From the NCBI GenBank assembly GCA_964600235.1, contig CAZRIV010000003.1, positions 186,001 to 250,000 of the forward strand: a DNA stretch of 64,000 bases, given 5' to 3'. The position numbers and the translations under genes are program-made. Below the pieces are notes generated by a model. The model ran no database searches. It was not told where the DNA came from and saw only the letters and a list, made by a program, of their open reading frames with translations. Below are positions 9,900-17,464 of the stretch, in pieces (positions within the stretch are counted from its first letter, which is position 1; every line of letters begins with the position of its first letter). The DNA comes from MWEI01 sp964600235. Lineage in GTDB: Bacteria; Desulfobacterota; Desulfomonilia; UBA1062.

Positions 9900-9980
9900 G
9901 GGACTTTTTAGATTATTCCCGGTAACGCATGCTCCACATGAGCCTTGCCCTCCCCATGCGGAGATATAATCCTTCCACAG

Positions 9981-10010
9981 GGTTGTGTCGTGGCAAGAAA
10001 ACACACAACC
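9981..10010. other. Hairpin 3' of metH
   Basis: An 8-bp perfect stem (GGTTGTGT with ACACAACC) and 14-nt loop lie about 80 bases after metH. No T-run follows on either strand, so it is a weak terminator candidate; the convergent TlpA-like gene ends at 10162. Confidence 0.3.
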
Positions 10011-10161
10011 GTGAGTAAGGAGTTGTGCAGGGTACTTATGATCTGAACAGCCCTATTTCCGGTTTTGAGCCAACGATATTCTTGATCGTTTTAATACCTG
10101 TCCTGAGTATCAGGAACAATCATAAGCGGATGAGCGGTGAGGCCGCGGGCACATAAAAGGA

Positions 10162-10689
10162 TCACTTTGCCTTCAGGAGCTCATCTATTTTCTTTTCGGC
10201 TGAGACGCACTCCCAGCAGCCAACGATCCCGCTTTTTGCCACGACGACCTTCATGGGAACGCCCCGAACGCCGTAGGTTCGGGCAACAGCGGCCTCGGGG
10301 TCAACGAGTATGGTGTAGGGGAGGGAATTCTTCTGGACAAAAGCGGCGACCCTTTTGGGTGATTCCGCCACATAGATGGATATGAGTTCAAAGTTCTTGC
10401 CTTTCATGGTGGTGTAGAGCTTTTTCAGGTTCGGGATGTCTTTTTTGCAATATGGACACCAGGTGGTAGTGAAATTGAGAAGGACGACCTTCCCGCGAAA
10501 GTCTTTCAGTGATCTGCTGTTTCCTTTTAGGTCCTTCAGGGTAAAGTTGGGTGCCAGTGGCTCAGGCTGATAGGTGCTCGCCTTTTTGATGGCCGGTTCG
10601 CCTGCCAGGACCTCATGGATAGGTGCTCCCCAAGTCATAAGGGTTATAAGGACTGCGCAGAGAACGGTCAAATAATATTTGCTTTTCAT
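10162..10689 (-). CDS. TlpA-like periplasmic thioredoxin-fold protein
   Basis: Membrane-exported thiol-disulfide oxidoreductase. From the ATG at 10689: hydrophobic signal segment at residues 5-20, processing likely after HEVLAG, then a thioredoxin fold with active site W77-C78-P79-Y80-C81 and the cis-Pro region GVRGVPMKVVV. The family (TlpA/ResA/DsbE-like) takes electrons from CcdA/DsbD-type membrane proteins to reduce exported proteins or apocytochromes. The ccdA-like gene is directly upstream on the same strand (18 bases), which supports this pairing. A TTG six bases upstream could also initiate; AAGGAG precedes both. Confidence 0.85.
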   Translation of the reverse strand: MKSKYYLTVLCAVLITLMTWGAPIHEVLAGEPAIKKASTYQPEPLAPNFTLKDLKGNSRSLKDFRGKVVLLNFTTTWCPYCKKDIPNLKKLYTTMKGKNFELISIYVAESPKRVAAFVQKNSLPYTILVDPEAAVARTYGVRGVPMKVVVAKSGIVGCWECVSAEKKIDELLKAK

Positions 10690-10707
10690 GATCAATAGAC
10701 TCCTTTG

Positions 10708-11418
10708 TTATATCCAGAATCTGCCCGCAGTGACCAGATAGTATTCCCCCAATGCGATAAAGATGTATCCAAAACCTTTTTGAATCCAGACCATCCATGG
10801 TCCTGATTTGGGGATGTTTGTCAGGAAACCTGTGAAGGTCCCTACTGCAAGGAGGATCGTGCCCATTCCAAAAGCAAAGACAAAGAGAAGGCTCATGCCG
10901 AAAAAGATATTCTGTTTTGTTGCAACGTAGCTTAAAAGGACTGCAAGTACGGGTGCTGAGCAGGGGCTCATGATAAGACCTGATGCAATGCCGAGCAGGA
11001 ACGCCCCCAAAGCTCCCTTAATCTGAGTGGTGAAGAGAGGGGAATTGAAGATGCGGGGGAGCGGGATAAAGAAGACATCCAACATGGAGAGGCCCATGAA
11101 GATAAAGATATTTGCCAGAACGAGGTTGGTCCAGGGATTAGTCTGAATTTCGCCGAAAAACCCCCCTGTGAAACCTGCCAGGATTCCCAGGGCGGTGTAG
11201 GTAACCGATGTTCCAAGCACATACAACAGGGACAGGAAAAAACCACTGCTGCGCGATTTATTTTCCCGGGACCCGACAAAAGACACGGTTATAGGGATCA
11301 TGGGATACATACAAGGGGTAAAACTGACCAGAACACCTCCGAGATAAGCGGCAATATATGCAAGATAAACATGACCCTTAAGGTAGATATCCATGTTGCT
11401 TGTCAAGTAGTCGAACAT
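10708..11418 (-). CDS. CcdA/DsbD-type transmembrane electron carrier
   Basis: A 236-residue polytopic protein with six to seven membrane segments. It carries the paired redox cysteines of the CcdA/DsbD core: Cys36 in VSFTPCMYPMIP and the second in LIMSPCSAPVLAV about 115 residues later. It moves reducing equivalents from cytoplasmic thioredoxin to periplasmic thioredoxin-fold partners, here probably the adjacent TlpA-like protein. Its start codon lies one base after the stop of an 18-codon leader frame, suggesting translational coupling. Confidence 0.85.
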   Translation of the reverse strand: MFDYLTSNMDIYLKGHVYLAYIAAYLGGVLVSFTPCMYPMIPITVSFVGSRENKSRSSGFFLSLLYVLGTSVTYTALGILAGFTGGFFGEIQTNPWTNLVLANIFIFMGLSMLDVFFIPLPRIFNSPLFTTQIKGALGAFLLGIASGLIMSPCSAPVLAVLLSYVATKQNIFFGMSLLFVFAFGMGTILLAVGTFTGFLTNIPKSGPWMVWIQKGFGYIFIALGEYYLVTAGRFWI

Positions 11419-11419
11419 A

Positions 11420-11476
11420 TCATCCCCTCGGGACTCCTTCCCGTGTTAGTGGTTGAAAGTGTATGTCATAATACAT
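11420..11476 (-). CDS. 18-residue upstream ORF coupled to ccdA-like gene
   Basis: Short frame beginning ATG at 11476 with a textbook AGGAGG five bases upstream (11482-11487), ending TGA one base before the ccdA-like ATG. It encodes MYYDIHFQPLTREGVPRG, without an amino-acid run typical of attenuator peptides. The strong ribosome-binding site belongs to this frame, whereas the ccdA-like start relies on the weaker purine run inside the frame's end, so reinitiation is plausible. The peptide itself may have no function. Confidence 0.45.
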   Translation of the reverse strand: MYYDIHFQPLTREGVPRG

Positions 11477-11696
11477 GGTTTCCTCCTGTGAACAAGAGAT
11501 TAAGGAGATAATACATACCTTCATATAAAGTAGTCTAAAAGAATCAATCATTGCCTTTTTTTACAGTAGGGAAGAGCCTAGCATTTTTCCAGTGGCCGGT
11601 GCATCAGAAAGAAGATAACGTAAACAACCCTGATACATTCAGAAATCATGAGAGCGAGTGTCGACATATAACAAGAGCCTGGTGTAAGATGATGGC

Positions 11697-11725
11697 TTGA
11701 CATTTGTATCTTATACTAGTAACAA
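11697..11725 (+). promoter_or_regulatory. Sigma70-like promoter of fur-like gene
   Basis: TTGACA at 11697-11702 is followed after 17 bases by TAACAA at 11720-11725. The downstream dyad overlaps the minus-10 end, a place where repressor binding would block transcription. Minus-10 match is only moderate. Confidence 0.45.
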
Positions 11726-11745
11726 TTATCATTAAAATGAATTGT
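11722..11745. promoter_or_regulatory. AT-rich dyad, probable Fur/PerR operator
   Basis: Inverted repeat ACAATT-N4-TTAA-N4-AATTGT, 16 of 24 positions symmetric, sits on the start-proximal side of the promoter and about 40 bases before the regulator gene. Fur and PerR boxes are AT-rich dyads of this size, so autoregulation is the simplest reading; this is inference from placement and symmetry. Confidence 0.5.
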
Positions 11746-11786
11746 GTTTACTTGTCTTTTCTAATTAATACGTTATGGGAGGCAGA

Positions 11787-12203
11787 ATGACTAAGAAACA
11801 GCAGAGGATGACTAAACAGAAGATGGTTATCCTGGAGGAACTCAGTAAGGTCACCAGCCACCCAACGGCGTATGAAGTTTACGAAATGGTCAAGAAAAGA
11901 GTTCCTCGGATAAGTCTTGGAACCGTTTATAGAAACCTTGAACAACTCTGGGCCAATGGCAAGATCCGCAGGCTTGATCTGGGGCAGGGACAGCGGAGGT
12001 TTGACGCCGTAGCCCAGGAGCACATGCATATCCAATGCATTACTTGCGGCAAGGTGGACGACGTTCCCTTGAATCCACCCATAAATACGACTACTATTAA
12101 GGAGACTGTGGGTAGCACCAGCGGTTATGAGGTATTGGGACTTGATATGGATTTTCAGGGCTTATGCCCGGAATGCAGAAAGGCAAACGGCAAGCAATCC
12201 TAA
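11787..12203 (+). CDS. Fur-family regulator, PerR-like
   Basis: Winged-helix metalloregulator of 138 residues. DNA-binding part about residues 8-80 (SKVTSHPTAYEVYEMV, RISLGTVYRNLEQL); metal and dimer part with HMHIQCITCGKVDDV and the second pair CPEC near the C-terminus, i.e. two CxxC pairs for structural zinc. The gene is followed by rubrerythrin, a thioredoxin-like protein and a peroxiredoxin, which points to peroxide or iron sensing as in PerR. Start chosen at 11787 because GGGAGG lies five bases before it; the in-frame ATG at 11775 is part of that ribosome-binding site. Confidence 0.85.
   Translation: MTKKQQRMTKQKMVILEELSKVTSHPTAYEVYEMVKKRVPRISLGTVYRNLEQLWANGKIRRLDLGQGQRRFDAVAQEHMHIQCITCGKVDDVPLNPPINTTTIKETVGSTSGYEVLGLDMDFQGLCPECRKANGKQS
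12089..12104 (+). repeat. 16-bp direct repeat, copy inside fur-like gene
   Basis: GACTACTATTAAGGAG occurs here in the coding region (TTTIKE) and again at 12239-12254, where it forms the ribosome-binding site of rubrerythrin. Sixteen identical bases 150 bp apart are unlikely by chance. Confidence 0.6.
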
Positions 12204-12238
12204 CTCAACTGAGGTCAAAGCATAAAAACAAGACGAAA

Positions 12239-12254
12239 GACTACTATTAAGGAG
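12239..12254 (+). repeat. 16-bp direct repeat, copy forming rubrerythrin ribosome-binding site
   Basis: Second copy of the repeat also found at 12089-12104. Here its AAGGAG end is the Shine-Dalgarno element for the ATG at 12261. Confidence 0.6.
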
Positions 12255-12260
12255 GGAAAC

Positions 12261-12836
12261 ATGGGAAGTTTGAAAGGTTCGCGCACGGAAAAGAATCTTC
12301 TAGGCTCGTTTGCCGGCGAGTCGCAGGCAAGGAACCGGTATACTTTTTTTGCCAGCAAGGCCCGGAAAGAAGGCTATATGCAGATAGCCGATATCTTTGA
12401 AGAGACGGCAAGCCAGGAAAAGGAACATGCAAAGCGGTTCTTCAATTTTCTCGAGGGAGGAGATGTGGAGATTCAGGCAAGTTTCCCTGCCGGGGTGGTT
12501 GGCACGACACTGGAGAACCTCAAGGCAGCTGCCGATGGAGAGCATCACGAGCATTCAGACATGTACCCCGGATTTGCCAAGGTTGCACGTGAAGAGGGAT
12601 TCGAGACCATAGCAAAGGTGTGGGAGGCCGTTTCGGTGGCGGAAAGGCAGCATGAGAAGCGCTATCGTGACCTGGCAGCAAACATCGAGTCGGGGAAGGT
12701 CTTCAAGAAAGATAAGGCTATAGTGTGGAGATGCCGTAACTGCGGATATCTTTTTGAAGGAATGGAAGCCCCTGCTGCCTGCCCTGCATGCGCTCATCCA
12801 AGAGATTACTTTGAAGTACTTGGGGAGAACTGGTGA
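12261..12836 (+). CDS. rbr: Rubrerythrin
   Basis: Non-haem di-iron peroxidase of anaerobes that reduces hydrogen peroxide using electrons from rubredoxin or its own rubredoxin-like domain. Residues 1-145 form the ferritin-like four-helix bundle with the two ExxH iron-ligand helices (EKEHAKRF and ERQHEKRY) plus Glu in AGESQARNRY. Residues 153-191 form the rubredoxin-like FeS4 domain with CRNCGY and CPACAHP. Length 191 is normal. It follows the PerR-like regulator by 57 bases and is preceded by AAGGAGGG. Cytoplasmic. Confidence 0.96.
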   Translation: MGSLKGSRTEKNLLGSFAGESQARNRYTFFASKARKEGYMQIADIFEETASQEKEHAKRFFNFLEGGDVEIQASFPAGVVGTTLENLKAAADGEHHEHSDMYPGFAKVAREEGFETIAKVWEAVSVAERQHEKRYRDLAANIESGKVFKKDKAIVWRCRNCGYLFEGMEAPAACPACAHPRDYFEVLGENW

Positions 12837-12846
12837 AAACATACTT

Positions 12847-12883
12847 TATCCCCGGGGGTCCTGATACGGTTACCCCGGGGATA
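12847..12883 (+). other. GC-rich intercistronic hairpin after rubrerythrin
   Basis: Perfect 11-bp stem (TATCCCCGGGG with CCCCGGGGATA) and 15-nt loop, starting 10 bases after the rubrerythrin stop and ending 17 bases before the next gene's ribosome-binding site. There is no T-run, so it more likely stabilises the rubrerythrin message or limits read-through than fully terminates. Confidence 0.6.
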
Positions 12884-12910
12884 TATCCATATCTGGCTAA
12901 AGGAGGGATA

Positions 12911-13477
12911 ATGAAGAAGATCATCTTCATCGCCGCTGGACTGCTGATTCTCGTTATGACAACGCTGTGGGCCGCCCCCACTGAGCAGGATTACTTCAAG
13001 GCCATAACGCAGGTTAGGCTCAATGTCCCCCCTGAACCCGAGCTGCGATCATACCTGGGTATCACCCAGAAATCAGGCCAGTTTACCTTCAATGATATCG
13101 ATGCCGAGATCATCATTGTTGAGATCTTCAGCATGTATTGCCCTCACTGTCAGAAGCATGCCCCCGAGGCCAACAAACTCTACCTCGAAATAGTATCCGA
13201 CAGGGCACTGAGCAAGAAGGTGAAGCTCTTGGGAATCGGAGTGGGGAACTCTCCCTATGAGGTCAAGTTCTTCAAGAAAAAGTATTCGATTAACTTTCCT
13301 TTATTCGATGATGCCACCTCTGCCGTTCTGAACAGTCTTCAAGGCATTGGAACCCCGTCCTACTTTGCCATCAGGAATAATGGTAAGACACTGACCCCTT
13401 TCTTCATGCAGCAGGGGCCTTATCACGAGTCCAAGGCGTTCCTCCAGACCGTGCTGAAGAAGGCCGGATCTAAATAA
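12911..13477 (+). CDS. Exported thioredoxin-like protein with CPHC motif
   Basis: 188 residues from the ATG at 12911, which AGGAGG precedes; a longer frame overlapping rubrerythrin is open but its first part is the hairpin leader. Signal segment at residues 3-20 with cleavage likely at LWAA. Thioredoxin/TlpA-like fold with EIFSMYCPHCQKH (Cys77, Cys80) and the cis-Pro loop GIGTPSYFAI. CPHC is the DsbA-type dipeptide, giving an oxidising active site in known families. Located between rubrerythrin and a peroxiredoxin, it probably serves periplasmic peroxide or thiol homeostasis. Confidence 0.8.
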   Translation: MKKIIFIAAGLLILVMTTLWAAPTEQDYFKAITQVRLNVPPEPELRSYLGITQKSGQFTFNDIDAEIIIVEIFSMYCPHCQKHAPEANKLYLEIVSDRALSKKVKLLGIGVGNSPYEVKFFKKKYSINFPLFDDATSAVLNSLQGIGTPSYFAIRNNGKTLTPFFMQQGPYHESKAFLQTVLKKAGSK

Positions 13478-13488
13478 TGAGGTGATGT

Positions 13489-14088
13489 ATGAAAACTTTC
13501 AGGCATCTTATTCTGATTCTACTCGGGATGGCCGCCATTTTCTGTCCGGCGGATTTCTCCTCTGCAGAGGGCATAAATGAAAGCATTTACCAGGTGGAAT
13601 TACTCAAACCCGTAGACTCCACCCTCAAGGTCAAGGTCGGAGACCGCGCTCCGGGTTTCACACTCAAGGCTGTTGCCGGAGGTACAGTTTCGCTGAAAGA
13701 CTATATAGGCAAGAAGAATGTAATGATATCGTTCGTCCCGGCAGCATGGACACCGGTGTGCTCTGACCAGTGGCCCGGATATAACATAGCATCAGAAGAA
13801 TTCGAACGGCTGAATACCGTCTTGATAGGTATTACGGTAGACAATATCCCCACCCTGCATGCCTGGACCAAGGCAATGGGCGCCCTCTGGTTCCCTGTGC
13901 TTTCGGACTTTTGGCCCCATGGCAAGGTGGCCGATACCTATGGGGTGCTGCGGCCTGAAGGTATGACTGAACGTGCCATCTTCATCATCGACAAAAAGGG
14001 TATAATCCGGTACATCGACGTGCACGACATCAACAAGAGACCCCCCCTGGAAGTCATCATCATTGAGCTGGAGAAGCTGAACAGGTAG
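13489..14088 (+). CDS. Exported peroxiredoxin (AhpC/TSA family)
   Basis: Thiol peroxidase fold with a signal segment at residues 6-25 (cleavage near SSAEG), so active outside the cytoplasmic membrane. The catalytic motif is P-A-A-W-T88-P-V-C91, matching the PxxxTxxC of peroxiredoxins; the C-terminal ERAIFIIDKKGIIRYIDVHD is also typical. It starts 11 bases after the CPHC thioredoxin-like gene, whose product could be its reductant. Last gene of the putative PerR-linked row. Confidence 0.87.
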   Translation: MKTFRHLILILLGMAAIFCPADFSSAEGINESIYQVELLKPVDSTLKVKVGDRAPGFTLKAVAGGTVSLKDYIGKKNVMISFVPAAWTPVCSDQWPGYNIASEEFERLNTVLIGITVDNIPTLHAWTKAMGALWFPVLSDFWPHGKVADTYGVLRPEGMTERAIFIIDKKGIIRYIDVHDINKRPPLEVIIIELEKLNR

Positions 14089-14295
14089 GCCAAACAATAA
14101 TAAAGATCGTTGTGCAACAAAAAAAGTCTTACGAATGAGTGCATAATTGAGATGTATGCGAAATGGTTTATTAAGCCACTTCCAACTCAAATATAAGTCC
14201 AGCTTCAAACGCACATATTAGCAAATGAACATTTTGCCCGCTCAAAGCATGCAAGGTGGTATGGTTAAAATAATTGCACGTAACCCACTTATTTA

Positions 14296-14814
14296 TCAGC
14301 CTATCCTTCTCAGGGTGTCCTGATACTGCATCACGAGATCGACATACATCTGCTTACCTGCCATCATAATCTCCTGATATGTTTCGGTGATATCGCCCTT
14401 CTCAACGGCAGGGCTGCCAGCATAGAGTTTATAGTCGGGAACGATCTGATTCTTTTTTACCAGGGAATGTTCCGCCACGATGGACCAGCAGCCCACCTGC
14501 GCACTGTCGCCGAGCGTGGAATTCATGCCTATCACTGCATAGTCTTTGATAATGCTGTTGTGGACCATGGCCAAGTGGCCTATGGTAACGCGCTTCCCGA
14601 TGGTGACCACGGAAGGGGTGTGTATGACTACCCCATCTTCCACAGCTGTTTCATCGTCGATAACAATCGTGCCGAAATCACCCCTGATAACGGCGCAGGG
14701 GCCGATCCAGCAGTTTTTGCCAATCCTCACGTTCCCGATGATTTCTGCACTTGGAGCAATCCATGTCCCTTCGCCCACGAGAGGAACTTTCCCGTTGAAT
14801 TCAAAAATCGCCAT
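14296..14814 (-). CDS. Gamma-carbonic-anhydrase-like hexapeptide-repeat protein
   Basis: Left-handed beta-helix protein of 172 residues with repeated hexapeptides (IGNVRIGKNCWIGPCAVIRGDFG, IGKRVTIGHLAMVHNSIIKD). Zinc-ligand positions of gamma carbonic anhydrases are recognisable: His in VVIHTPS and the pair GHLAMVHN. Members are called YrdA/PaaY-like and may hydrate CO2 or hydrolyse thioesters. Start at 14814 has AAGGGGA upstream; the longer TTG frame does not. Monocistronic. Confidence 0.85.
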   Translation of the reverse strand: MAIFEFNGKVPLVGEGTWIAPSAEIIGNVRIGKNCWIGPCAVIRGDFGTIVIDDETAVEDGVVIHTPSVVTIGKRVTIGHLAMVHNSIIKDYAVIGMNSTLGDSAQVGCWSIVAEHSLVKKNQIVPDYKLYAGSPAVEKGDITETYQEIMMAGKQMYVDLVMQYQDTLRRIG

Positions 14815-15033
14815 ATGGTTCCCCTTTTCCTTCAAAGGGTAGTTAGCTCAAAAATCTAAATTATTCATCCTTTTTTTGTCATAAAAATGATGAGCTGCGC
14901 AGACAATCAATATTATCTTCTTCTAAAGATAGAAATTAAAATGACGATAAGAAAAAGAATACTTAGGGCATGTGATGTGTTCGTTAGGGGCATTATTGAA
15001 TAATATTTTTTCAGTTTAAGGAGGATAAGATCA

Positions 15034-17322
15034 ATGTATTGCCATGACCAAGGAAACAGCGAATTGGTCTTTAAGGATGGTCAAGATAGCCGCTTTTTAA
15101 GTCCGCAGAAGTTGATCCGCCTGAATAAGACCCATAAACAGGGGGCGTTTGTCCGATCAGGAGGCAGCCTCCTGATCTGGCTGCTAACCATGATTGCCTA
15201 CTGGTACGGGGCCATAAGCAAGGCCTCGTTTGAAGGTGCAAGCATTGTGAATATCTACATAATCCTGATGAATGTCCCCATGCTTGCGATCCTGAAGCGC
15301 ATAAAAGAAAAAGCACTGTATGAAAAGGTTTCTTTTCTCGTAAACCTCTTGGAAATCGTGGGGTATACGGTATTTATCTATTTCGTAGGCGGATTCAGGT
15401 CAACTTATCTCACTCCCATTTATGCAGCAATGATCTTCTATGTCGGGGTCCAGGCCCCCATGCGGTATCCGCTCATCCTGGCAGGTTTCTGCTCCCTGGC
15501 GTTCAGCAGCATGGTTACCCTTGAACACTTCGGATACATACCTCATCAGGATATGATGTTCAGATATGATTATCCGTGGCATATGGTGGTTTTTATCCTG
15601 GGCATCCTGACGGTTATTCTCTTTGTTGTTGCATTCATGGCATCCTATACGGCAAAGGTCCTCCATGAGGCAAAAATACGATTGAAGGAAAAGAATCTCG
15701 CCCTGCAGGTCTCAAATGAAAAATTGCGCTTAGAGATTGATGACCGCATCAAGGCAGAGCAGGCGCTTCACAAGAGCGAAGAGAAACTCCATGACATCTT
15801 TGAAAATGTATCTGATGCGCTGTTTTCTCACGACCTGAATGGGAACTTTATCGAAGTGAACGGAGGTTTCAAGAGATCTTTCGGTATGAACGAGCAGTCG
15901 CAGCTCCCCGAAGGATTGACTATCAAGGAGCTCATCCCTGAAAGATACAGGCCCCTGTTTGATGAATACCTCATGGAGATCATGCAGAAAGGGAAAAGTG
16001 AGGGTCTCATAAGGGTTGCCACGAGGAATGGAAAGGAACGGATTTTCGAATACCGCAACTCGCTCGTTCGTGATGAATATGACAACCCGATAGGGATCAG
16101 GGGTTCTGCCCGCGATATTACAGAGAGGCTGATCGCTGAACGCGAAAAAATAAAGCTTCTGGACCAGCTGCAGCGGGCACAGAAAATGGAAGCCATCGGT
16201 CTTCTTGCCGGGGGCGTTGCACATGATCTGAATAATATCCTCTCCGGTCTCGTGAGTTATCCGGAGCTTTTGCTGATGGAAATACCGCAAGACAGCCCCA
16301 TGAGGAAACCCCTGGTGACCATCCAGAAGTCCGGGGAAAAGGCGGCATCCATCGTTCAGGACCTTTTGACCTTGGCCAGAAGAGGGGTCGCCATATCTGA
16401 GGTGGTGAATCTGAATCAGGTCATCACAGAATATCTGGTGAGCCTCGAGCATGAACGCATCATGACCATCAATCCGCGCATCGAGATAGAAACTTCCCTG
16501 GAAAACAATCTGATGAACGTTATGGGATCCCCGGTACACCTGTTCAAGTCCGTCATGAATCTGGTTGCCAATGCAGTGGAGTCCATGCCGAAAGGCGGCA
16601 AGATCACCATCAGCACATCGAATACGTATATCGATATGCCCCTGGAAGGATACGATACCATTGAAAAGGGCGATTATGCCATCCTGAGCATTTCCGATAC
16701 CGGGACGGGTATGAGTGCTATTGACCGGCAGCGTATCTTCGAGCCTTTCTATACCAAGAAGGCCATGGGGAGAAGCGGCACAGGACTTGGCATGGCCGTA
16801 GTATGGGGCACGATCAAGGACCATCATGGATATTTAGAGGTGCAAAGCGAGCCGGGGAAGGGTTCTACCTTCACAATCTATTTCCCTTCCACCCTGGAGC
16901 AGATAGAACGCAATGAGATCCCCTTCACCATTGACGAATACAAGGGGAATGGAGAGAAGATCCTTGTGGTTGACGATGTGAAGGAGCAGCGGGAGATCGC
17001 CACCAAGATACTTGAACGTCTCGGTTATTATGTAGATACCGTTTCCAGCGGAGAGGAAGCTCTGGAATATCTGAAACTCAAAGGTGTTGATCTTTTGATT
17101 CTGGATATGATCATGAATCCGGGTATCGACGGGCTTGAAACCTATAAGCGTGTCCTGGAGCTGAACCCACGGCAGAAGGCCGTTATTGCGAGCGGGTACT
17201 CTGATACAGACAGGGTGAAAGAGGCTTTGCGCATCGGTGCGGCTTCCTACATCAAGAAGCCCTACCTCCTTCAAAAAATCGGCGTGGTCATAAAAGACGC
17301 CCTTACCTGCAAGGCTGCGTGA
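15034..17322 (+). CDS. Membrane hybrid sensor kinase with receiver domain
   Basis: 762 residues. Five to six membrane segments in residues 40-210; coiled linker about 215-245; PAS domain about 245-370 ending DITERLIAER; HisKA with His397 in AGGVAHDLNN; HATPase about 480-625 (NLVANAVESM, DTGTGM, GTGLGMAV); receiver about 640-755 with phospho-acceptor Asp691 in LLILDMIMN and Lys in YIKKPYLL. The output after the receiver is absent, so phosphotransfer onward or self-regulation is likely. Start has AAGGAGG seven bases upstream. Confidence 0.93.
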   Translation: MYCHDQGNSELVFKDGQDSRFLSPQKLIRLNKTHKQGAFVRSGGSLLIWLLTMIAYWYGAISKASFEGASIVNIYIILMNVPMLAILKRIKEKALYEKVSFLVNLLEIVGYTVFIYFVGGFRSTYLTPIYAAMIFYVGVQAPMRYPLILAGFCSLAFSSMVTLEHFGYIPHQDMMFRYDYPWHMVVFILGILTVILFVVAFMASYTAKVLHEAKIRLKEKNLALQVSNEKLRLEIDDRIKAEQALHKSEEKLHDIFENVSDALFSHDLNGNFIEVNGGFKRSFGMNEQSQLPEGLTIKELIPERYRPLFDEYLMEIMQKGKSEGLIRVATRNGKERIFEYRNSLVRDEYDNPIGIRGSARDITERLIAEREKIKLLDQLQRAQKMEAIGLLAGGVAHDLNNILSGLVSYPELLLMEIPQDSPMRKPLVTIQKSGEKAASIVQDLLTLARRGVAISEVVNLNQVITEYLVSLEHERIMTINPRIEIETSLENNLMNVMGSPVHLFKSVMNLVANAVESMPKGGKITISTSNTYIDMPLEGYDTIEKGDYAILSISDTGTGMSAIDRQRIFEPFYTKKAMGRSGTGLGMAVVWGTIKDHHGYLEVQSEPGKGSTFTIYFPSTLEQIERNEIPFTIDEYKGNGEKILVVDDVKEQREIATKILERLGYYVDTVSSGEEALEYLKLKGVDLLILDMIMNPGIDGLETYKRVLELNPRQKAVIASGYSDTDRVKEALRIGAASYIKKPYLLQKIGVVIKDALTCKAA

Positions 17323-17464
17323 CGGGGTTTCTTCCGGTAAAGATCTCTGCAGACTACCAAACTCATAGGCAAGGTAAGGTTTTTCTCCCCTGACTTAAGC
17401 GCTGTTCTTAAGTTATGCGAGGTTTTCCGGCATGTTGCTTTCTAAAAATATAACAAGAGGCCAT

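Larger units (their letters stand above)
11419..11786. other. Divergent intergenic region between ccdA-like and Fur-like genes
   Basis: About 370 bases. The left end holds the 18-codon leader frame; the right end holds the promoter and dyad described for the Fur-family gene. The middle (about 11490-11690) is AT-rich with no open frame or strong hairpin that I can see. Confidence 0.5.

Noticed and set aside
10101..10115. TCCTGA-GTA-TCAGGA hairpin before the TlpA-like gene end
   Set aside because: Six base pairs with a three-base loop and no T-run; probably chance.
15730..16827. A 365-codon minus-strand frame inside the hybrid kinase
   Set aside because: Antisense to conserved PAS, HisKA and HATPase motifs; its translation is His-rich shadow sequence.
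17393..17413. ACTTAAG-N7-CTTAAGT inverted repeat between the hybrid kinase and etfA
   Set aside because: Only 7 bp, no T-run on either strand; not enough for a terminator call.
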